A DNA stretch of 64,000 bases, taken from the NCBI GenBank assembly GCA_963575745.1, contig CAUYUJ010017804.1, positions 758,839 to 822,838 on the forward strand, read 5' to 3'. Made by a program: the position numbers and the translations under genes. The notes beneath the pieces were generated by a model that did no database searches, was not told the DNA's origin, and saw nothing but the letters and a program-made list of their open reading frames with translations. The stretch is from Prorocentrum cordatum (Eukaryota; Sar; Dinophyceae; Prorocentrales; Prorocentraceae). Shown here in pieces: positions 12,278 to 22,690 of this stretch (positions are counted from its first letter, which is position 1; each line of letters begins with the position of its first letter).

Positions 12278-12353
12278 TATATATATATATATATGGAAGA
12301 AATTGAAATACGTGGAAGGAAGTGGCACGACTCGGGAGGGCTTGGGGGAGGGG

Positions 12354-12403
<50 letters not shown>

Positions 12404-12437
12404 CATATATATATATAATATATATATATATATATAA

Positions 12438-13305
12438 ACATACGTAAGACATGTAGGATTGTGTACACAGGAGATGGACAATCTATAGAAACATACGTAC
12501 GTCGTCCAGGGCGCCTCGGAAGGCGCCTCGGAAAGCGCAGAATACTCCTCCAAGGCGCGGAATCATGTTCCCGGACCGCCTTCCGGGAACATGATGGGGA
12601 CGACCTCCTGAGGGCCTCCAGTGGGCCTCTTGGGGGCCTCTCGGAGGCCTGTTGGGCTCTCCTGGAGGCGTCTTGGGGCGCGCTCAGGGCCATTTTTGGG
12701 CATCTTGGGGGCCTCTGGGGGCCTCCGGGGAGGCTCTTGGGGGCCTCTTTGGGGCCTCTTGGGGCCTCGCGGGGCCCTCTTGGGGACCGCTGGGCTCGCT
12801 TAGGCAGTCTTGAAGCCCTGTCGGGGCTCTCCTGGAACCGTCTTGGGCGGCTCCTGGGCCATCTTGGGGCTCTCCTGGGCCGTCTTGGGACGATTTTGGG
12901 GGTCTCTTGGGCCGTCTTGGGGCGGTCTTGGGGGCCTCTTCGGCCGTCTTGGAGCGGTTTTGGGAGACTCTTGGACGGTCTTGGAGCGTCGGAACTCCGA
13001 AAAAGCGAGAAGGCCAAAAACCTCGAACAAAAACAATAAAAATCTACGATTTTGGCTTGTCGGGGCTCTCTTGGGAGGCCTCTTGGGATGCCTTCGGGGC
13101 CTCATGGAGCTCTCTTGGAACGTCTTCGGGCCTTCCTGGCAATTCCTGAGGCTATTATGCGCGTCTTGGAGTGCTCGCGGGCCGTCTTGGGCGGTCTCGA
13201 ACTGTTCCTGGCGGTCCCAGGGGCCCTCCGGGACGCTTCGGACGCTCCCGGGGGCGCCCTGCACACCCCATGGAGATGACAGGCACCGCCCCGGGGCCCT
13301 ACTCC
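12438..13305 (-). repeat. GC-rich hairpin module, copy 7 (full length)
   Basis: The cleanest full-length copy: shared end, perfect hairpin at 12,562-12,595, phased body and GC-rich far end. TGGG/TGGA/TCGG motifs start at 12,844, 12,855, 12,865, 12,876, 12,886, 12,897, 12,908, 12,918, 12,929, 12,940, 12,950, 12,961, 12,972 and 12,982, giving intervals of 10 or 11. Confidence 0.8.
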
Positions 13306-13735
13306 GATATTCATCTTGGGGCCTCCTGAAGCCTCCTGGGGTCTCCTGGGGCCTCCTGAGGCCGCCTGGGGCTTCCTGGGGCCTCCTGGGGCTTCAGAAC
13401 TACATGCACACAGAGACACAAATCACGCCCAACACATCACACGCTAGACAAACATAACACACACACAACACCTACAACACACAAAAAGCACGCACCACAC
13501 AAAGCATACATCACACACACACACACGCACAACACTCACAATCCTGGGGCCTCCTGGAGCCTCTTCTGGTATCCAAGTCGGGCCTCCTGAGGCTTCCTGG
13601 GGGGTCCTGGTACACACATCGCAAGGTGTGGCAACCCCACTTGCGCTCGAGTGCGACTTCGATGTTGCATTTCACTCCTGCTTCAAACGCCCCTTCAGTT
13701 TTTTTGTATGAGCCTGGGCACACACGTGCCACTTG
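13306..13735. other. CCTGG-rich and CA-rich sequence, no gene seen
   Basis: A short run of CCTCCTGGGG repeats (13,320-13,395), a CA-rich stretch (13,400-13,540) and ordinary sequence with no recognisable coding or RNA feature. Confidence 0.5.
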
Positions 13736-13828
13736 TGTGTATATATATATACATATATATATCTATATATATATATATAATATATATCTATATAATATAT
13801 ATATGTGGACGCCCCCCAGTATCATACC

Positions 13829-13886
13829 TTTCTCTCTCTGTCTCTCTCTCTCTCTCTCTGTCTCTCTGTCTCTCTCTCTCTCTCTG

Positions 13887-13917
<31 letters not shown>

Positions 13918-13921
13918 TCGC

Positions 13922-13965
<44 letters not shown>

Positions 13966-14716
13966 GAAGCATATGTTTTCCAGCTTTTCAAGCTTGTGAG
14001 ACTACCAATTGGAAAATCATGTGTTTTCCAGCTTTTCCAGCTTTTCCCAGAGACTACACCATTGAAAAATCATGTGTTTTCCAGCTGCCCCAGCTTTTCC
14101 CAAAGACTACACAATTGAAACACCATGTGCTTTCCAGCTTTTCCAGCTTTCCCCAGAGACTACAACCATGAAAAACCATTTGTTTTCCATGTTTTTCCAG
14201 CTTTTCCCAGAGACTACCCCATTGAAAAACCATGTGTTGTCCAGCTTTTCCCAGAGACTACCCCATTGAAAAACCATATGTTTTCCCGCTTTTCCAGCGT
14301 TTCTCAGGAAAGCCTCGGGAAAAGCTGGAATAGCTGGAAACTACATTGTTTTTCAATTGGTAGTCTTTGGGGAAACCTGGAAAAGCTGGAAAACACATGG
14401 TTGTTCCATTGTGTAGTCTCTGGGAAAAGCTGGAAAAGCTGGAAACTACATTGTTTTTCAATTGAGTAGTCTCTGGGAAAAGCTGGAAGAGCTGGAAACA
14501 TATGGGTTTTCCCTGGCGTAGTCTCTGGGAAAAGCTGGAAACGCTGGAGGACATATGGGTTTTCAATGGGGTAGTCTCTGGGACAAGCTGGAACAGCTGG
14601 AATCAATGGTGTAGTCTCTGGGAAAAGCTGGGGAAACTGGGAAACACATTGTTTTTCAATGGGTAGTCTCTGGGACAAGCTGGAAAAGCTGGAAAACATA
14701 TGCTTTTGGAGAGAGA

Positions 14717-14755
<39 letters not shown>

Positions 14756-14845
14756 AGAGAGAGAGAGAGAGAGATGAGAGAGGGAGCGAGAGAAAGAGAG
14801 AGAGAGAGAGAGGCAGAGAGAGAGAGAGAGAGAGACAGAGAGACG
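13829..14845. repeat. large inverted repeat (foldback) with TC/GA ends and ~53-bp internal repeats
   Basis: The left arm is (TC)n (13,829-13,967) followed by about seven ~53-bp units containing TTTTCCAGCTTTTCCAG and CAGAGACTAC up to about 14,310. The right arm is the reverse complement: about seven units with CTGGAAAAGCTGGAAAA and GTAGTCTCTGG, then (GA)n to 14,845. The junctions GCATATGTTTTCCAG (13,969) and CTGGAAAACATATGC (about 14,690) are exact complements. The whole ~1 kb can fold on itself. No coding potential is evident. Confidence 0.85.
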
Positions 14846-14889
14846 CCCTGGTACGTTTTTTCGGGCCCAAGTGCACTCCCGAGGCTGGA

Positions 14890-15735
14890 AAACGATGCTC
14901 TGGGATCCAAGATGCCATCATGCTTCAATGATACGAAAAATGCATAAATCAATAAGCCCTGCGGCACGAGCCCTGAAGGGTTCCAAGACGATACCTGTGA
15001 GCCTTCGCGGGAGTCGGCCTCCAAGACGATACCTGTGAGCCTTCGCGGGAGTCGGTCTCAAACAAAAATTGCGTTAGTGGCCCCTTATTACCAATGACGA
15101 GGTTTTCTGTGTGAGCGGGTTTTCAGACGGGGCAGAGAAACTTGTCAGTTTCCCTCTCCCATAACTGAACAAGGAAATGTTTCAGTTTCCTTCTCCAGTG
15201 ATTTGGAGACGGGGCAGAGAAACTTTTCAGTGTCCCTCTCCCGTGACTGAACAAGGAAACTTCTCAGTTCCCTTCTCCAGTGATTTGGAGACGGGACAGA
15301 GAAACTATTCAGTTTCCCGCTCCCGTAGCCGAACAAGAAAACTTGTCAGTTTCCTCCTTCAGCGATTTGCAAGCGAGAGCGGGAGCGAGAAACTTTTCAG
15401 TTTCCCGCTCCCGTAACTGAACAAGGAAACTTTTCAGTTTCCTTCTCCAGTGAGCCTGGAATGGCAGAGGGAAACTTTTCAGTTTCCCTCTGCCGACGGG
15501 GCAGGAAAAACGTGTCAGTTTCCCTCCCCCCGTACCGAACATAGAAACTTTTCAGTTTCCATGTCCAGGACCGGAAAAGAAAACTTGTCAGTTTCCCGGT
15601 TCGGTCGATGGCTCAATCTATCGCTCAATACTGCTGGGAGGGATCCCAAGAGGCCATCACATACATCAAAGAAGCCTCTGACCACGACGAGGGGGACAGC
15701 GCCAGTGGCACGAGCCCCGAGAGGTTCAGCGCCAG
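14890..15735. repeat. short duplications flanking the small-hairpin array
   Basis: A 36-bp tandem duplication (CCAAGACGATACCTGTGAG...) lies at 14,985-15,057. A ~95-bp segment around 14,890-14,985 (GGGATCCAAGATGCCATCA, GGCACGAGCCC) recurs with changes at 15,640-15,735. No gene is supported. Confidence 0.6.
15124..15605. repeat. array of about 12 GGAAAC...GTTTCC mini-hairpins
   Basis: The motif GGAAACTTTTCAGTTTCC (self-complementary ends, 6-base loop) recurs with small changes near 15,128, 15,173, 15,218, 15,256, 15,300, 15,337, 15,389, 15,425, 15,470, 15,508, 15,545 and 15,579, with another relative near 15,838. Spacing is 34-52 bp. Sequences between copies alternate between CTGAACAAG and GATTTGGAGACGGG types. 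Confidence 0.85.
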
Positions 15736-15744
15736 ATTCAATTC

Positions 15745-16470
15745 TCTCCTCCTCCTCCTCCTCCTCCTCCTTCTCCTCCTCCTCCTCCTCCGCCTTCCTG
15801 CTCCTGTTGCTGGTTTCCCCTCCCGCCACTGGCCAGGGAACCTTTTCAGGGTCCCTCTCCAGCACATCAGACGGGCCAGGAGGAGAAGGAGGAGGATGAA
15901 GAGGAGGAGATTGACGATTGGAGTTTGGAGTGAAAGCGAAAAAGTATGATACTGGGGGGGGCGAGCAAATATATGTGTGTAAGGCGCCAGTTTAAGGGCC
16001 TCTCGGGGAGGGCGTTTAAGGGCCCTTCGGGGAGGGAGTACCCAGAACTCCATGAATGAGTTCGTGCTGCGCGTTCCCTCGCGCGCTCTCCTGGTAGGAC
16101 ACAAGAGGCTTCACGCCTCGAGATGAAGCGCCGTGGAGGTGCTTCGAATCAGAATTCATGCGCAGCGAACGGGGGACAACAGTCCCCCTGTACACATCGT
16201 GATGTTAACGGCATTGGCTCACCCAACATGCTGAGAGCGCGCACCCACGATCGGTCCTCTTTCCATCCATTCCGTTCACATCCTTCCCTTTCCCAGCGAA
16301 TCTGCCAACGAACCATCCAGCAATCCAACAGGATTGCAAACCAACCAACCAACCAACCAGCCACCAAACCGATCTGCCAACCAGGCAATCAGCCAACTGG
16401 CTGAGTTGTCAATCTGCCAACCAATGAGCCACTCAATCAATCAACCATCCCAGTCACGCAGGCAAGCAAG
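15745..16470. other. TCC tract, CCAA-rich microsatellite, otherwise empty
   Basis: A (TCC)n run lies at 15,745-15,795 and a CCAA/CAAC-rich simple sequence at 16,318-16,460. The reverse complement of CGCCCCCCAGTATCATAC (first seen at 13,810) occurs at about 15,945-15,963. I see no gene. Confidence 0.5.
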
Positions 16471-16850
16471 TGGGGGGCTGGGGGGCGAAGCCCTTCAGAG
16501 AAAACCCCTGTTGGCGGCAAGCGCAACACAGACCATCTGTCTTCCAGGACTTGGAGACGGACGCCCCGCCCCCCGCCCACCCCTCGAGGATCTGAAGAAA
16601 CAAACACGATGTACGAGTGCAACATCACGTTGTCTCGGCCCCGTCTCATCCCCCTGTTTGGTGGCCCCTACGACGCGCGCCCCTGAGACGAAGGAGAGGC
16701 ACTCAGCTTCGCCCTCGGATGCAAAATCCGCCGACCCTTTTGTGGGTCTCCTAATAAGCCCCCCGTGGGGCCCCAACCGGCAATTTGACCCCCCCTCGCT
16801 GGGCGCGACCCACCGCCGAACGCGCCATGGAGGAACAGAGGGCCCACAAC
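16471..16850. other. no feature recognised
   Basis: GC-rich sequence with open frames on both strands but no recognisable domain, RNA or repeat. Confidence 0.4.
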
Positions 16851-17345
16851 GAGCCAAGAGGACACCAAAACGCCTCCCTGACCGTCCAAGAGGGCGGCGA
16901 GTCGCCGAAATATCCTTCCAACACGCCCACGTCGGCTTCCAGACAGCCTTCGCAGCCCCAAAACGACCCAATAGGCCCCCGGGAGGCGTCACAAGCGAGC
17001 CCCAAGAAGCAGAAATCACCCCATTCCCTTCGTAAGCGCTCATTTTTACCATGTTGGCTGGCCTCTTGCGGTTTCGCAACGTCCATATCCCCCCAAGACG
17101 GCCTCGGCAACTGCCGAGAGAGGTCCAAGAGGGCCCAAAGACGGCCCAAGAAACGCCCAAAACGGCCCACGAGGGCCTCCAGACGGCTCCAAAAGGGAGC
17201 CGGGAGGGTAACTTTTTGGTCCTCTGGTTCCGAGATACCCTCATCCTGCTGCAAGAACCTCCCAAGAGGGTCTCAGAGCCACAACCGAGGCCCAAAAGGC
17301 TCCCAACAGGCTCCCAGACCACCCCCAAGAGGCCCAAACACGACC
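16850..17345 (-). repeat. GGCC-type phased repeat, reverse orientation
   Basis: CCCAAGACGGCCC-like sequence, the complement of the CTTGGG modules. The A of successive CC(C)A motifs falls at 17,127, 17,137, 17,148, 17,159, 17,169, 17,181 and 17,191, again 10-12 bp apart. Pro/Lys/Arg-rich ORFs here are a by-product. Confidence 0.7.
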
Positions 17346-17374
17346 TCCCCCGTGACGCCTCGAGACCAAAACGT

Positions 17375-18070
17375 GATTCCTCCTCCTCCTCCTCTTCTTT
17401 GACTCGCCCTTCGCCTCTCCCCCATCTTGCCCCCGCTCCTCCTCCTCCTCCTCCTCCTCCTCCTCCTCCTCCTCCTCCTCCGCTCTCACCTTCTTTGCGC
17501 TCCTCTTTTCATCGGTTTCGTCCTCCCTCTCGCTCGCGCCCCCGCTGTTCCGACTTCTACGGGCCATGGCACGGGCGCCCTACCGGCATCATTTGCATGC
17601 TTTGCATTTCAAGGTGCCCTTCTTCTCGTCACGCGCGACAGGGCTCGCGTCCACGGAGAAAGCCGACTTCGGCAATTTCCTCTAGCACTTGCCTTTGCAC
17701 TGAGAGGCCTGCCAACTGCGCGACGTGAACCCTCCAAAAACCGAGAGGGACCATCGAAACCTCGAACTCAATTAAGGGGTCGGCGGCTGTGGCGTAAGCC
17801 TATAGAGTCTGCAGGTCGTTCCTTCAGCAAGCGATGTGGACCTTTTGAGAAAAAAGAAGTTTGGGAAATACCTTCCCCATCCTCCTCCCTCCTCCTCCTC
17901 ATCCTCCTTGCAAATAGGAAGAGGGAATGGAGAAAAGGAAATAAACATGCTTGGGGTAGGGGCTGGATCATGCGGAGACGGGGCAACGTGACTTGTTTCG
18001 CGGGCCCGGGGCCCGTTTTTGTTTCTGTCCATGCTTCTGGTGCGAACCCGGGCTCGGCATGGGCATCCGC
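17375..18070. other. TCC tract then unassigned sequence
   Basis: (TCC)n at 17,375-17,485; the remainder is unassigned and forms the 3' flank of the AIM24-like gene. No terminator or polyadenylation signal can be named with confidence. Confidence 0.45.
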
Positions 18071-19273
18071 TCAAAACTCACTGCTCCTCCGTTTCCTGGA
18101 GCGGCCCGGCGGCAGCGCGCGGCGGCCCTCTGGCCTCGGCAGCTCGTTGGAGACCCACCGAAAGCTGCCGCTGCCATCCTGCTGCCAGCTCCCATCCCCG
18201 AAGACCGACAGGTAACCAACGTATGCAATGACGCCGCCAAAGATGCACACGAAGAGGAGCATCACGCAGCAACCCACCACCTTGCCGGCAGGGCCGCCTC
18301 CGCTCCCGCGCTGCCTCTGCGCACCACCGTGGGGCTCGCTCTCCTTGTGGGTCTGGATCCACACGGGACCGGGCCCCGTGAACGTGCACATCAACCCTTC
18401 GCCGCTCGCCATGCTCCCGAAGATGCTTCTAACGATGTTGCTGCTACGGGTTGCCATGCCGATGTGGTAATGTACGTGGTCTCCCCACGCGACAAGGTGG
18501 CCATTGTCGACCTGGCGGCGCTCGCCGGGTCCCAGATCATAGCGGATGCAGGAGCCGAGGCAAGCCAGGGCCAGTGGTCCGCGACCGCTGCATTTCATGA
18601 TGAAGAATCCAGCGCCACTGATCATCGCGTTGCCGGCAGATGATATGTTGGTCGGTATTCTCGTGTTGACCTCCACGCCGGAAGCACAACACAGGAACGC
18701 GCCCCGCGCCACTCGCACGGCTCGGACGGCAGCACCGTCCAGTCCGTTGCTGTCAGGACTCGCAGCAGGGTGAAGGTTCAGCACGGTAATGTCACCCTGG
18801 TCCGCTGGTGCAATCAACGCCTCACCAGCATAGTTGACACTGGAAGGACCCTGGACACTCCCACTGTGCGAGCACCGCAGAATCTGAAAGAAGAAGGACT
18901 CGTCCGTGAGGAACGAGCGCGCGAGTCCACCAATAATGCCCCCATCCATGCTCGCGTCTATCTCGACAGAATCGGATTTACTCACGAGTGCATCGCTCTC
19001 TGCCTTAACGGTATCACCTGGCTGAAAATAAATCCGCACAGCCGAAGCACTTCCGCCACGGAGCACTTCGAAGCGCAACGACATCGCGCAAGATCTGCTG
19101 GCGCGATTTGGAAACTGAAGCAGCGGCAAGAAAACATTGCTGTAATCTTGAGCCAAAACTGCCACGGAGGCCTGGGGCCTGTATCTTCTCGACGGGACAG
19201 ACGAAACATCCTCCTGAATATATTCGCGCAACGCCGGAAGCACCCGCCTCACTAAGCCTGTAGATGTCCCCAT
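18071..19273 (-). CDS. AIM24 / TIGR00266-family protein with C-terminal membrane segment
   Basis: An uninterrupted 400-residue ORF. Residues from about 65 to 320 read through as an AIM24 (TIGR00266) beta-barrel protein: a start like LRFEVLRGGSASAVRIYF, a GGIIGGLARSFLTDESFF loop, VARGAFLCCASGVEV, then VDNGHLVAWGDHVHY and GEGLMCTFTGPGPVWIQT. These blocks and their order are typical of the family. AIM24 is needed for normal mitochondrial inner-membrane organisation in yeast, but many homologues are uncharacterised, so a mitochondrial role is inference. A ~27-residue hydrophobic stretch (about 330-357, VVGCCVMLLFVCIFGGVIAY) followed by a basic tail suggests a membrane anchor not typical of bacterial members. 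The first ~64 residues do not match the family, so translation may start at the Met in AMSLRFEV. No intron interrupts it. It is the most convincing host gene in the window. Confidence 0.85.
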   Translation of the reverse strand: MGTSTGLVRRVLPALREYIQEDVSSVPSRRYRPQASVAVLAQDYSNVFLPLLQFPNRASRSCAMSLRFEVLRGGSASAVRIYFQPGDTVKAESDALVSKSDSVEIDASMDGGIIGGLARSFLTDESFFFQILRCSHSGSVQGPSSVNYAGEALIAPADQGDITVLNLHPAASPDSNGLDGAAVRAVRVARGAFLCCASGVEVNTRIPTNISSAGNAMISGAGFFIMKCSGRGPLALACLGSCIRYDLGPGERRQVDNGHLVAWGDHVHYHIGMATRSSNIVRSIFGSMASGEGLMCTFTGPGPVWIQTHKESEPHGGAQRQRGSGGGPAGKVVGCCVMLLFVCIFGGVIAYVGYLSVFGDGSWQQDGSGSFRWVSNELPRPEGRRALPPGRSRKRRSSEF

Positions 19274-19950
19274 TCATAAATGTTACCATCAACTCATATT
19301 TGGAAAAAGACGCGTGCTTTGGCTGTGCTTGGTCGTGACACTCGTGCAAAGATGAAACACGGCGACGGGCTTCCACTGACGGCCAGCAGCGAAATGGGCG
19401 CGCAATCAACAAATATCTTTCAAACTGATACATGAACAAACAACAAATAAGACAAACACAACGACCACAAATCCCACCAGCCCCCTGCGTTGGGGTAGTT
19501 TACGGTGCCAAATCCTCCCAAACAATATATGTTCTTCATACGACCTGTTTCCACGTGGTCATGGGACCCCCTTGCGAGGGGCTGGGGCGCTCACGATGCT
19601 TCCAAGGACGGGTTTAACATGGTCATAAGTACTTACTATAGCATTCAACGTGGCGCAGCGTGGCCCACATGTCTATTACGCATCAGTCTCTGCCAATCAG
19701 GCAGCAAGTCAATTAAGTTACCCGACGGCAAAGCAGTCGACGTGCCAAATGAGCGCCAAATGCCGGCTGCGCCAAACGCGCACTGAACATGCAAACTCAA
19801 GCAACATGGAGACGCAGTCTGCGTCGCTTTTCAAGCTCGCGATCCTCGCTGAAGGAGCGCTTGAGGCCCGCTTTGTAAAAATCCAGATGGGTCCATGTGT
19901 AGGTCTTCAGCCGACAAATCGTAGGTATTCACACTATCTTTTGAGCACCA
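19274..19950. other. upstream flank of the AIM24-like gene, nothing recognised
   Basis: Less GC-rich than its surroundings. A second minus-strand frame (19,014-19,439) overlaps the gene start and might hold an alternative N-terminal exon, but no motif supports it. Confidence 0.35.
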
Positions 19951-20281
19951 CTACCATATCCGCTCGAAGACATCAATATCCCTCCAAGTGGGTCTGCCCG
20001 GTTCCTTATGCTGCTGCGATTTGATCATGCGCTCCTTGCAAGCGCGCCAGCTGTCCTCGCAAGTCTGGACCCGCGTCAAGCGGTTTTTTATCCAGACCAA
20101 CGCAATCACAATTTCTATGCTTATGCCAGAACTGCTTAATGGTCTCCCCTGCATACTCCGAAGCTGGGTAGTGCGATTCAAATACATCTTTTTCGGCGCT
20201 CGTGTAAGGGATTGAATATCCCGAGCTCGCGGGATTTATGAGTTTCTCGCACATGGCACTTGAAAGTGAAATTCGCAACAA
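19951..20281 (-). pseudogene. possible coding relic or exon, two overlapping frames
   Basis: Two overlapping minus-strand frames (20,006-20,281 and 19,951-20,187) have ordinary globular composition, unlike neighbouring repeats. The first reads like KDVFESHYPASEYAG followed by KQFWHKHRN, and the second continues IALVWIKNRLTRVQT and GRPTWRDIDVFERIW. They would join with a frameshift near 20,120. I do not recognise the protein. It could be an exon of an unknown gene or a decayed one. Confidence 0.25.
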
Positions 20282-20454
20282 TGCCCTTGAGGTACGAGTT
20301 GGAGTGTCCTCAAGCCCTTGACCGAATCCCTGACGCCTCGGTCCTCGATCCGGAAGGTTCTTTCAGAGGCCCGAGCCCCAGATTGCCACATGCTTTGGGG
20401 CACATGCCTTGGGGCTCCCAGCGTGACCCCGGGGAGCTCCCGGCGTGCCCCGTG

Positions 20455-20905
20455 GGCCGCGTCGCGTCTTGTCGCACATCTTTCGTGGCCAAGAAGGCCC
20501 CAAGACGGGCCAGGAGGGTCCCGAGAGGCCCCCAAGGCGGTCCGAGAAAGGCCCCGATCGCCGAACAACCGGTCCAAGACGCCCAAGATGGCCTCCAGTC
20601 GGCCGATGAAGCGCCCAAAACGTCCCAATGGGCCTCCGAGAGACCTCCCAAGAGGGCCCCGAGGGGCCAAAATCAAATATTGCCAATAAGTTGTTCAATG
20701 CTTTGAGGGTTCTCCACGTTTCGAGCTCCCGACGTTACATGACGTCCCACGAGGCCCCCGAGACCGCCCCAAGACGGCCCCAGAGGCCCCCAAAAGAGCC
20801 CCAAGACGCCCCAAGAGGGCAACAAGACGGCCCAAGAAGCGCCCAAGACGGCCCAACAGGGCTCGAAGCGTCCCCAAGATGGGCTCAAGAGGGGGATTAT
20901 CAAAC
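20455..20905 (-). repeat. GGCC-type phased repeat, reverse orientation
   Basis: CCCAAGACGGCCC-like sequence. CCCA motifs start at 20,768, 20,779, 20,789, 20,800, 20,810, 20,831, 20,842 and 20,852, so intervals are 11, 10, 11, 10, 21, 11 and 10. It runs directly into the hairpin satellite. Confidence 0.75.
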
Positions 20906-22384
20906 ACAACTCAGAAATTGCTTGACTACAGACCAGTTGGTAGTCAAGCAAATCCTGGCACCCCATCTGCCCCAAGATACCCCCAAGAAGCCCTCCAGAA
21001 GAGCCGCGGGAAGCAACGAGCTCCCCAAATCGACGTCAAAAACATCCCAAAGTGGCTCAACATAACTGAACCGATTGCGTGACTACAAGCTGCTTGGTAG
21101 TCAAGCAAATCTTGGCACCCCATCTGCCCCAAGATACCCCAAGAAGACCTCCAGAATAGCCTCGTGAGCCCACACCTACGGGATCAACTCAAAAGAAACT
21201 AAACCAAATACTTGACTACAAGCAGTTTGGTAATCAAATAACTTCTGCATCCCGTGCTGCCCAGGATACCCCCAAGAAGCCAGCCAGAAGAGCCTCGGAA
21301 AGCAGCGAGCTCCCAACGCCGGATTCAAAAATATCCAACAATAACTCAAACATAACTCATCATTCGCTTGACTACAAACCGTTCTGGGAGTAGTCAAGCA
21401 CATTTCCCCCCCTTGTGCCCCAGGATGATCCCAAGAAGCCTTTCAGAAGAGCCTCAGGAAGCAGCGAGCGCCCAAAATCGACTTGAAAAATATCCCAAAA
21501 CGGCTCAACACAAACTCAACAAATTGGTTGACTACAAGCCGTTCGGTAGTCAAGCAAATCCTGGCACCCCATCTGCCACAGGATACCCCAAGAAGACCTC
21601 CAGAATAGCCTCGTGCGCCCCCGACGACGGGATCAAATACATCCACCACTGACTCAAAAGAAACTAAAACAAATGCTTGACTACAAGCCGTTTGGTAGCC
21701 AAGTCAATTCTGCCCCCCCTGCTGCCCATGATACCCCCAAGAAGCCCTCCAGAATGACCTCGGGAAGCAGCGAGCTCCCAACGCCGGATTCAAAGATATC
21801 TAAGAATAACTCAAACATAACTCATCATTCGCTTGACTACAAACCGTTCTGGGAGTAGACAAGCACAGTATCCCCCCTTGTGCCCCAGGATGATCCCAAG
21901 AAACCTTTCAGAAGAGCCTCAGGAATCAGCGAGCCCCCAACGTCGGCTTCAACGACATCCAAAAATAACTGAAAATCATTTCAAACTTTGCTTGACTACA
22001 AACCGTTTTGTAGTCAAGCAAATTCTCACCCCCTTGTGCCCCAGGGCGACCCCCAAAAAACCTTCCAGAAAAGCCTCCAAAAGCAGCGAGCTCCTAACGT
22101 CGGCTTCAAAAGCATCAAACAAACTCAAGCATAATTCAAACTTTGCTTGATTACAAACCGTTTTGCAGCCAAACAAAATCTGCCCCCCCCGTCTGCCCAA
22201 GGATGCCCCCAAGACGCCCTCCAGAATAGCCTGGGAAAGCAGCGAGCCCCCAACGTCGACTTCAAATACATCATCAAAAAATCGAACACAACTCACGGCT
22301 TGCTTGACTACAACCTGTTTTGTAGTCAAACAAATTCTAGACCCCCGTGTGCCCTAGGATACGCCCAGGACCCCCCTCCAAAAT

Positions 22385-22690
22385 AGCCTCGAGGAAGTAA
22401 TTCATCTGGCGCCGAACTAAATTGATCCAATTCAAACTCATCTGGTGCCAAACTCATCCGGTGCCAAACTTATCTGGCTCTAAACTCATCCGGTGCCAAA
22501 GTCGCCAAATTCATCCGGTGCCAAACTCATCCAAAGACAAACTCATCCAGTGCCAAACTCATCAGGTGCCAAACTCATCCGGTGCCCTTACTCATCCGCA
22601 ACCCTAATTCATCTGGTACCCTAACTCTTCCGGTGCCGGCTTCATCCAGTCCGTCACTCATCGGGTGTCCTAAACTCATCCGGCACCTTG
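22385..22690. repeat. TCATCCGGTGCCAAAC minisatellite 1
   Basis: About 15 degenerate copies of a 15-17-bp unit interrupt the hairpin satellite and end with CTTGATGGACATGCCC just before the next stem-loop. Confidence 0.9.

Noticed and set aside
9983-13017. Long Ile/Tyr- and Pro/Arg-rich ORFs on the minus strand
   Set aside because: They splice TA microsatellite translation to phased GGCC repeat translation. Pro every 3-4 residues follows from the 10/11-bp period.
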